From Durusdinium trenchii (Eukaryota > Sar > Dinophyceae > Suessiales > Symbiodiniaceae), in contig CAXAMN010002991.1 in NCBI GenBank assembly GCA_963970005.1, forward strand, positions 154,908 through 218,907: a stretch of DNA of 64,000 nucleotides. Direction: 5' to 3'. Position numbers and translations under genes: made by a program. The notes under the pieces are model-generated. The model ran no database searches, had not been told where the DNA came from, and saw only the letters and a list, made by a program, of their open reading frames with translations. Numbering within the stretch: position 1 is the first letter of the stretch; every line of letters starts with the position of its first letter. Positions 13,001 to 22,000 of this stretch are shown one piece after another.

Positions 13001-16000
13001 TCCTACCTTTCTTTCGCACCCACCGGGTGGTTCTTTTTCTCATCGCCTTAGGTCTGGTACAGTAAGAAAAAGTACCAGTACAAAAGGTATCAGAACCAAA
13101 ATCACTCTCCAGAAATTGTGTTTCTTAATTAAAATTTGCATTGGCAATGTTTATTTGACAAAAAAATCCGATAATCAATTTCTTAATTAAAATTTGACTT
13201 GCAAACACATAACAAAAAAGACTTATTAACCAAAATGTACGTTGGCCATGTTTGCTTGCAAAAACCATTTTCCTTCCTCAACTAAAGTTGCATTGGCCAT
13301 GTTCCTTACAAAAACCACCTTGCAAAAATCATGTTCTGTACTAAACTCTGCTCAAGAAAAGGTACCGGTAGAAAAGGTAGTGGTAAAAAAGGTGCCGGTA
13401 CAAAAGGTACTGGTAGACAAGTTATACCGGTAGAGAAGGGCACCGGAAAAAGAAGGAACTGCTACAAAACAACAGGTAAAGAAGTTAGCGGTAGAAAAGG
13501 CACCCGTACAAAATGTGTAGAAAACGTAACGGTAGAAAAGGTACTGGTAAAAATACGTGGTGGTAGAAGGTAGAAGCGGTATCGCTAGAAAAAGGAACGT
13601 AGTTGTTGATAGGAAGATCGGGTAGTTTGATTAAAAAAAGGACGTTCCTTTGTCTTCGACATTGAACATATGTGTTTATGTTGTTATTTGAATATACATT
13701 TTAATATTTGTTTGCTGTATATAAATATACTACTGTCTAGTGACTTAGGCTCAAGTGATTTGCGCTAACACCTCTAGCAATACAGGAAGTCTGGGTGGTG
13801 AAACCTGGTGTCATAGGACCTTTGGACGTCTCCACAATCAAGAAAAGGAAAAACTCAAGCATCTTTTCCATGGATTGTGGTGGTTGGTTCAAGCCTGATT
13901 ACATAGGCTTTTGGAATCGCCATATGTGTTCGACAAGTCCTTAGTTTCTAGTCAGTACTCTAAATACATCATATATGCTTAATTTTAGCTATATATAGGA
14001 AGACCTGTTTAGCAATATGAACATAATAAGTAGTATATAATATTGGTCATTATGTTCAAAAGAAAATCATCTTCAAATGAGAGACACTGCCTTCGGGCCT
14101 TCGGGTCATGCGCTACAAATCCGCACCGCAGTACGCATCACACTTTGTATTTCCAACTTCCCTGCGGCAGCAAATAAGAAGCAGTCAAAAGTCAAGCAAT
14201 GGACAGATATCGACACATCAAGGTCGCCTTAAACCAGTGTGCGAAGATCACCTCTTCTTGCCATGAAGTTTAGAAGCGGAACCGGATTGTTTTCCCAACT
14301 TGGAAAGTCAGCCGCAGGACCTTTCTCTTGGTAATCTTGCTTGAGCTTGAAAGTTTGCTTTGATAGTGCCCAGTGCAAGTAATGACAATACTCACCATTC
14401 TAACGTTGTCATTTCCATTCTGAAGCATGTATCGGTCTTCGATCAAGAATCGTTCTTCTAACTTGTTTTGGATGGGTTTTGACAAGTAGCCCATTTTGGG
14501 TTCAAGAGAGCCTGTTACACTGGTTGGGTGTAATGTCGCTGAGTGCGGTGATTCGGCCACCGGCCATGAGTGTGGATGATTTGAAAGAATACATTTGGGC
14601 TTGCTTTCATGGCTTTGATCCTTCTCGAGATCATGGATACAGGGATTTGGATGGCGCAAAGCTCTTCGGACAGTCGCAAGCACTGCATAAAGGCTTCGCA
14701 ATGCACGGGCTCATGCTGGAAAGCCTTGATGTGCGTTACTTAGGCTTTCCAGCAAGAGCATTTTGAACAAGTGCATTTTAAATGCGTTACTTGTCACTTG
14801 TAAATGTGCATGTTGTTTAAAATGTATATAAGTGGTGTTGTCGCTCATTCGGGTCGATGAACTGATGGCGGGTGCTGCTTAAGGATTGAACGGAGAAGAC
14901 AACATTCACTTGTCTTCTGGGTTGAAGAGAGCGGCAATTCTGATGGCCCACTAAGCTGGGACATCCAGTGTGGATTTCACCTTGATGGGGGGGGTGGGGT
15001 TGGAGAATAAGGTGGGTATGCTGTCTCTGAGCTCTGCGACTTATTGTTTGTGGTTCGTGTCAAAAACGCAAAGAAGTTGAAATAGCTATTGGGAATGGGG
15101 GAATTCAAGCTTCGAGCCATCGAGCGATCAGAAAGCGCACGGAAGCATCTCCCATACCAATGTGCTCTGGTGATGCTGCGATGGTACCAATACAAAAAGG
15201 ATCAAAAAGGTACTGGGTGCACACAGAATGACAAGGATACAGATTCATGGTATGCAATGACACAGATACCTTTCGACTCAGGCTTGCCTTGTGAATCTTT
15301 CGATTCTCTTGGGCGTTCGCTCTATCGAACCTTGGCCGTTGGCAACGAAACAGACGCCTTCCGCTTGGTCCGAAAGCTTCGCTTCGTGAGCTCGAAATGC
15401 AGTTTCCAATCTTCCACTCACCTGTGAACTCCCTTATCTAACGCTTCACAATATCCCGAGCATCAATCCGGAATAAACGGCTTGCTATGGCCACTGCGAG
15501 AATTTCCTTAAGCTAAAGGGCATGGATTAGCATCAACTTATCGGTAGTCGCCTTGGTGTCCACTGACAAAATGAAATCGAACGCTGAGCGAGCATTTATC
15601 ATTAGATCCACCGACAAAGCGTTCATTCCTGATTCCTGAACGTTTGCCATAGCGTGCGCTGATTGAATTCCCATCAAGACTTCAGTCAGGGCCAGGTTGA
15701 TGGGTTCTGGCGTTCAGGCGATCACATCCAGAGCTGAAAAGAGTTCGGCAGTAAACTCTGCAAACACTGCAGTTTGCTTCTTCGATGCGAACTCCTAAAT
15801 CTGCTTAGGGTGTTCACCGATCTGAGGCCCGTCTTGATCTCCAAGTGCTATGATGCCGCTTCATCAGCTGCGAGAGCATCATCATCTTCCTTGAAACTGC
15901 TGCCATGGACTACGAACCTGATGATATGCCAGTTTCATTGGTTTCCTCACGGTTTCCTCTTTACATACGCAAGCACTCGGTTCAAATTGATTCTGTCTTG

Positions 16001-19000
16001 ACCAGTAGCAGACTGCAGCTTGCGCCTTCAGAGCTGCTGTGAACACTGCTATGTTCGGTCTGGTCTGCACTACGCAATCCATGCCTCCAAAAAGTGAACT
16101 GAACCGTGATTTAAGATCAGCATCCACAGGACTTAGAACCTGCTTCTGAGATACATCTAAGTTCATTCACATCATGTTCTTGATTTACAGTGTGCGAACT
16201 GTTGGATTCCAAGGAGCTGCGCAAGCCTAGCTCTTTACAAAGGATCTTTCTCCACTTTGAGTTCAAAAAAAACTTCCGTCGGCACCTTTGGCAATTTCTG
16301 AATTTGCTGTTCATTACCTATCCCAGGCGCTCCATGTATGGAATATATGCCTACATTGGGGTGGTTTGGGGGGGTCAATGTAGGCATATATGGCATACAT
16401 GGAGTGTATGGGTATATTATTTTGAGATGATCCGCATGAACAAACAAAATAGTAACTAAGCGCTGATGTTCATGTTTGACAAACAACTAGCGATCCCTTT
16501 TTTTAGAACCTATATAACTATATAATAACCCATCTAATATTATATGTATACAACATATTAAAACATTATATTAAAATTCACCATCCATCTTTATCCTCCC
16601 GCAGCCATGCCTCATCATATTGAACCTGTCCAAAACCATGAGCCAAACACCCAAAACCCGCCGGCTTGGCCGCGATCTTTCACCGGAGGCGCAAACAGCG
16701 GTCGTCTGACCTTCCCACGCCCGTCGAAGGCGCCTCACGATGGCCCATTCGAAAATGATCCCCACAATGATGGCCACCAGCGCCGAGGGCACTCGTGTCG
16801 AAAGCTTCGGAAGCCACAAGGACACGCAAAAGGACAGGACCTGAGACGAAAAACAGGTCACCGAATGTTCGTGAAGTAGCGAAAATGGATCCATGACCCA
16901 AATAATAAATGCAGGTAATTACCAATTTTCCAAGGTACGAACTGATACTACAGGTAGAGGGGTCAGTGCCAGCTCATATATGGCTCAGTTTTGTTATGAT
17001 CTAATTGTTATGATTTTGTTATGTCTTGTATTGCGTGCATTGTATTGTTATGTATTCATCTGGCCCAGTCAAAGGCCATCTGGCTGTGAGTCCAAACCTC
17101 CGCCGAACCGCCCTGGTTCCGGTCAACCGACCTGGTGCCCTGGAGGTTTTGACCCGCGGTCATCGGACCCGGAAACACACGGACCATCGGAAACCAGGGT
17201 GCCTATGAGGATAGTCCATGACGGGGTTCTCCAACCATGAAGAGGACTTGAGGCAAGAAAGAACTTGAGGCAACTCAAAGCCCTTGAGGCGACTTAAAGC
17301 CCCAAGCATCTTCCGTTCGCTTCAAGTGCTTGGAATGAACTGTCCCTAACAATCCTTGGAACCCTCCATGGCAGGGGTCGGACCCGACACCTAAACGAAG
17401 GGGTCCGGACCCTCAAAACCTTCCCAGTTCGAGGGCCGGGATTCTTAGGGGTGAACACCATGATTGCCAAGTAGCCACAGCCATTCTTGGGGCCCAAAAA
17501 TGCGCCGTGAAAACACAGCGCTACTTCCGCCCTACTTCCGTTCTCCGGTCCCTGATGGTCACTCCAGTCACGTGAGAAACCCCCAGACGGTCCCTCCAAA
17601 CCCGTCTGGAGAACGAGTCCGAATGCCTCCATGGTGCTTCTGAACTCCCACCGCCTCCCTTAGGCCCGCTGATCCTCCCCGGATGTACATGAGAGGGTCA
17701 GGCTCAGGACAACAAATTCTAAATACCCCACCAATGGGTATAATAGACTGGTCTATTCTTCCTTCTTCCAGGAAGTCTTTATGGGAGGTCTCCCAGCTTT
17801 AAACTATAATTACACCCAAACTATAGGTCTTGGGTCTTATCTTACCCTAAGGCTCCAACCACCTCCTCAGGTGGTTAGACCCCCCTGGCACCCACCCCAG
17901 CCACCGAACCTGAGGATGTTGGCCAGGAGCCCTGAGGGAATCCGTCGATGGAACATGGCGATGTCACCTCCAGCCGCTTTCCAGATCCGAGTGGCAGTGA
18001 TGATTGCGGCGAAAATGGCCTCCTGGAAACGCCGGGTGTTCTCGCAACAAGCGGCGAGAACGCAGGACAACGTGCTGGACGACTTGAAATCCACAACCAA
18101 CAAAAAGAAGCACAAGAAACGTCAAGAGCTTCACCAAGATCCTCGACATACAGGAGTAAGAAAGACTATTCAGACATCGACCTTACATGGCCCTGATTAA
18201 TTATATAGAGCATGTCAAAGCGATGGTTCACTAGAGCATGTCCGAGCAGTGTTCACGTTCCATGGTGGCTTGCAATGAGCTGTTTCCTTCAATGAACCCT
18301 TGATTCAGGGCCCCTCGTGTCCACTGATGCACTGCTGGTATCTGACAGTCAACCAGCCTGTTAAGACGCGTGAGATCCAGTGAACCAAGAGGGACGGAAC
18401 CATGTGTTGAGGAAATCCCACACATGACGAAACCCCACAACATATCAAATCCCCTGATTCTAGTTTCATATCTGGCTTCCTTGAAAGTGACCAGTCAGTT
18501 CAAGCCCTTGACACACAACATTGAGGAAATTTGAGAATTCCAGGAGTTACAAAAGGGGTGCCGTGGCTCGTCCCATCCAGGGCTCGTGGATGTGACAGGG
18601 GCACCCCGACTTCCTCCATGGATAGCACCCCCGACATGGAACTGCTGGTTCACAGTCCCAAGTGAATGAAGCACCTTAGGATTCCTGACCCACCATTATT
18701 AGGCAGAATCCCAAACCACTGTCAAGGATTTTGGTATTGGAAGGTTAGGGCCACAGTATCAGCTTCTAGCAGCCCTAGTTTTTTCTGCCCAGCCCTGTCT
18801 GCCCAACCCTAAGTCCCTCCTCTCCATGGATGAAGGGAGTCGGATCCGTAAAAGCGTGGAACGCGTCCAAGCGCCGTGCAGCTGCGCTCGTTGCGCTCGC
18901 GGCGCTCGCGTCGGCGGCATGTTCGCCGCATTTGCCCCCAAAGCAAGCGGGGTCCTTGCGCTCCGCTCGTGCGGAGCGCAAGAAGCGGCGTGAAAAGAGG

Positions 19001-22000
19001 TGGGAGGCCACCAACTCCAGTGAACCCGAATCACAAGAGAACATGATACACGCAAGAACTGGCAAAGGACCAAGAGAACACCGACCACTTGACCTGAAAC
19101 GCCGATGTTGCCGACAGCTGCCAAACTTGGCAAGCAACAAACCCATCGACTATCGAAGACCAACAAACCAACTCCACATCAAATATAGAATCACAAATAA
19201 GCTATATTAAATTCTCTGTTGTAATTACACCCCATGTTCAGATATGTTCAGTGTTCTTTTGTCAAACCTGCCGGTCCTTAAAGTTGCTAATCTGCGCTAA
19301 GCCAATGACCAGCGCCAAGCCGTTGCAAAAACCAATCATCACCGGCACCGGGATCAGCTTCACCTGGCGAATCTTCGAGCCGCCGAGGACCCGAAGTGCG
19401 GCCGGTGACCGGCCGGTACGGCCCCACCTCCTTTCCCGTTTGGGCTCCTGGCCCACATCCCAAGGCTAGGTGGGCCAGGGGAGGTCTGTGCCCACCGAAC
19501 CTGAGGATATCGGACAGGAGCCCTACAGTGTCTTCCGGGGTGGGTGACAAACAAGCTGGTCATGCTACTTGGTCATGCTCCTGATGTTGGATGCTGAAAA
19601 CTGATGTACCTTGAGCCCAAACAACCGATTTCTTGCAGAACGGGACGAGTGCCGACCCGCCCGTTCCACCGAGTGCACACCGGAGACCGCCGCCAGGAGA
19701 CCAAAGTGCCCACGCTGAGGAGTCCCAAAAGGATCTCGATGATACCCATGACGATCACCTCATAGCTACGAACGGAACAAGTGCATCGCTTCTAGTAACA
19801 AGTGAATTACTAGTAGTAACAAGAAGCTCCTAGGAACAAGAAACCTAGCTATCCCGGGGCAGAACAAGCCCAAATCAGTTTGTGCCCTCCTTGCTCAAAC
19901 ACTTCATATTGGTGGAATAGAGGCCGAGAACAGGCCAGGGATGGTCATGGGAAGAATGCGCCCTTCTGCTTCATACGTAGAGAGATACACAAAACGACGT
20001 GGAACCCACGTGTCACCCCCCCGGTTGCTAAAGGAATCTGCTCTCTTCCCCCCCCATGCCCCATGCCATCCATTTCCACCTGGGAACCCAGTGGAAAGAC
20101 CGCATTTCTCGGGTTTGAGAGTTCAGGTGTCGTGGGAACCCAGTCCCAGCCAAAAACAGTTCAAGTTGTTCCAATAACATGGCGCCAGCTTGAGATCCTT
20201 TACATTGGATTTCTGGCTGAGATTGGGGGGGTTCAATCCTATTCTTTCTGCCCTAGGGATCCACATACCTTCTGAGGTGATTGGAGACTGTTTATGTAGG
20301 CGCCAGGATGTACGACTGGAACCCTAGGGCTGGTTGGGACTGGGTGGCAAATGGTAGGTGAGGGACTTTCTGATTTCCTGCGAGTCTTTTTCTTCAAGTC
20401 GAGTCTTGAGTCTTTCCTTCGAACCCAGGCCTCACCAAAATGGACATGTCGACTAGTCTTTCTTGGTGCTGCTCAGGAGCTGGGGACAATTGAATATGTT
20501 TCATGTCAGGGGATGAAAACCCAGGAGCCGGGAACATGGAAAAACAAAATCCTTTCTTCGCCAAGCCAGGTCTGTCCAGGACATTGTCACCGACCTTCAG
20601 GCCAGGCCGCCCTGACCTCTGCCCGAAAATCCCTGGGATTCTGAAACAGCCAACTCAATTGCAAGGTCCTGGCTCTTAGCTGGTTCTTCAGTTCACGACC
20701 ATTTGGTACCCTGTTTTTGAGGGTAAATTGAAGATGGCCTGCCAAAATATCACGCGAACACTCCAGAATGGTCACGCAAAACAAGCTGGTACTGCTTTGC
20801 TCATCTCAAAACAGTTGCTACTTCCAAAGGTCGTGACACAAACCGCCCATGAAAAGTGAGTGGATGTGTTCTGGGGGGGCACCCCGACATACCCCGACTT
20901 CCTCCATGGATGGCACCCTGGCCTCCATGGATGGCTGCTGAAAAATCGTACATATGGTTTGAGTGGAAAACGAGCTGAGCTGCAATTAATTTGAGCCTTT
21001 CGGACCACAGTGGCCTCGCCGAAAGCCTGTGCTCAGCTGATTTTCTAGCAGGATCCGGGCATGAAATCCTAAAGATCCATTCATCAAGGGGACTCATGGA
21101 CTCCCAATTGAAAAATGCATTAATTTATAATTACTGTATGCGAATGATATTCTTAAGGATCTCCTATACGCCTCCAGTTGTACCTTCGTTTCGAAGGTGG
21201 GACTGGGGTGGGTGCCATGTTCGGGTCCAGTCATACCTTCTGAGGAGGTACGACTGGAGGTGTAGGGATATTGTTGTGTTCACGTTACAAAACAGAACAA
21301 ATTCCACATCGATTTCTTTGGGCAGTGTAGCCGCCCTAGGGTGGGGCTGATCATGGTACCAATTACAAATAGCACAGATCATTGTACCTCTTCATTACAC
21401 CCTTGGATCATACCTAGGGTGGCCCTTTGATCATTGTACCTCTTCATTACACCTTCCGAAACCGGAGATTTGCTCCAACCATTTCCCAGACTTCGTCCCA
21501 CCACCCGATCTCTTTCACCAGCCGGAGAGGTTCACCGACCGCTCTTTCTTCTACCCAGGCGGCCGCATAGAAGAGCAAGACCTTGCCGTGCGGCATCTGG
21601 ACGGTGCCCGGCACCAGCACGGCCAAGCTTCCCGTGGCGCCGCAAATCATGGCAGGGCGGCCTGTTGAGAGAACGAAGAGGGCGAGAGGTGGCTCACACG
21701 AGCGGGTTGGTGGTGTGACACGAGCGGGTTGGTTTGAAGGAGCTCAAAGGAGAAAAGATGAGAAGAGCACCCCCAAAGACTCCATGATCTGTATATATTT
21801 ATATAGGGGCTCAAGTATGCTTGAATTTCTAGCGGCCTACATTGACCCCTGAAACTATCCCAATGTAGTTCAATAGACCAGTCCTATGGATGGTCTGGGT
21901 ACCAAGGGAATGTTGGGGTCAGGTTTCGACATCTTCCAACCGTATCCTCAGGTTCGGTGGGCACAGACCCCCCCCTGGCACCCACCCACCCCTGGCCCAC

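Larger units (their letters stand above)
9230..14228. other. transporter intron with small repeats
   Basis: No exon is convincing. Visible items are an AT-rich palindromic tract at about 9250-9295, imperfect inverted copies of CTTCCCCCAGGAACCCGAC at about 10505-10585 and 11102-11122, a family C element (12849-12969) and a minisatellite (about 13355-13600). A patch at 12,000-12,100 is GC-rich and open on the minus strand ([20 protein letters not shown]), but it matches nothing I know. Confidence 0.5.
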
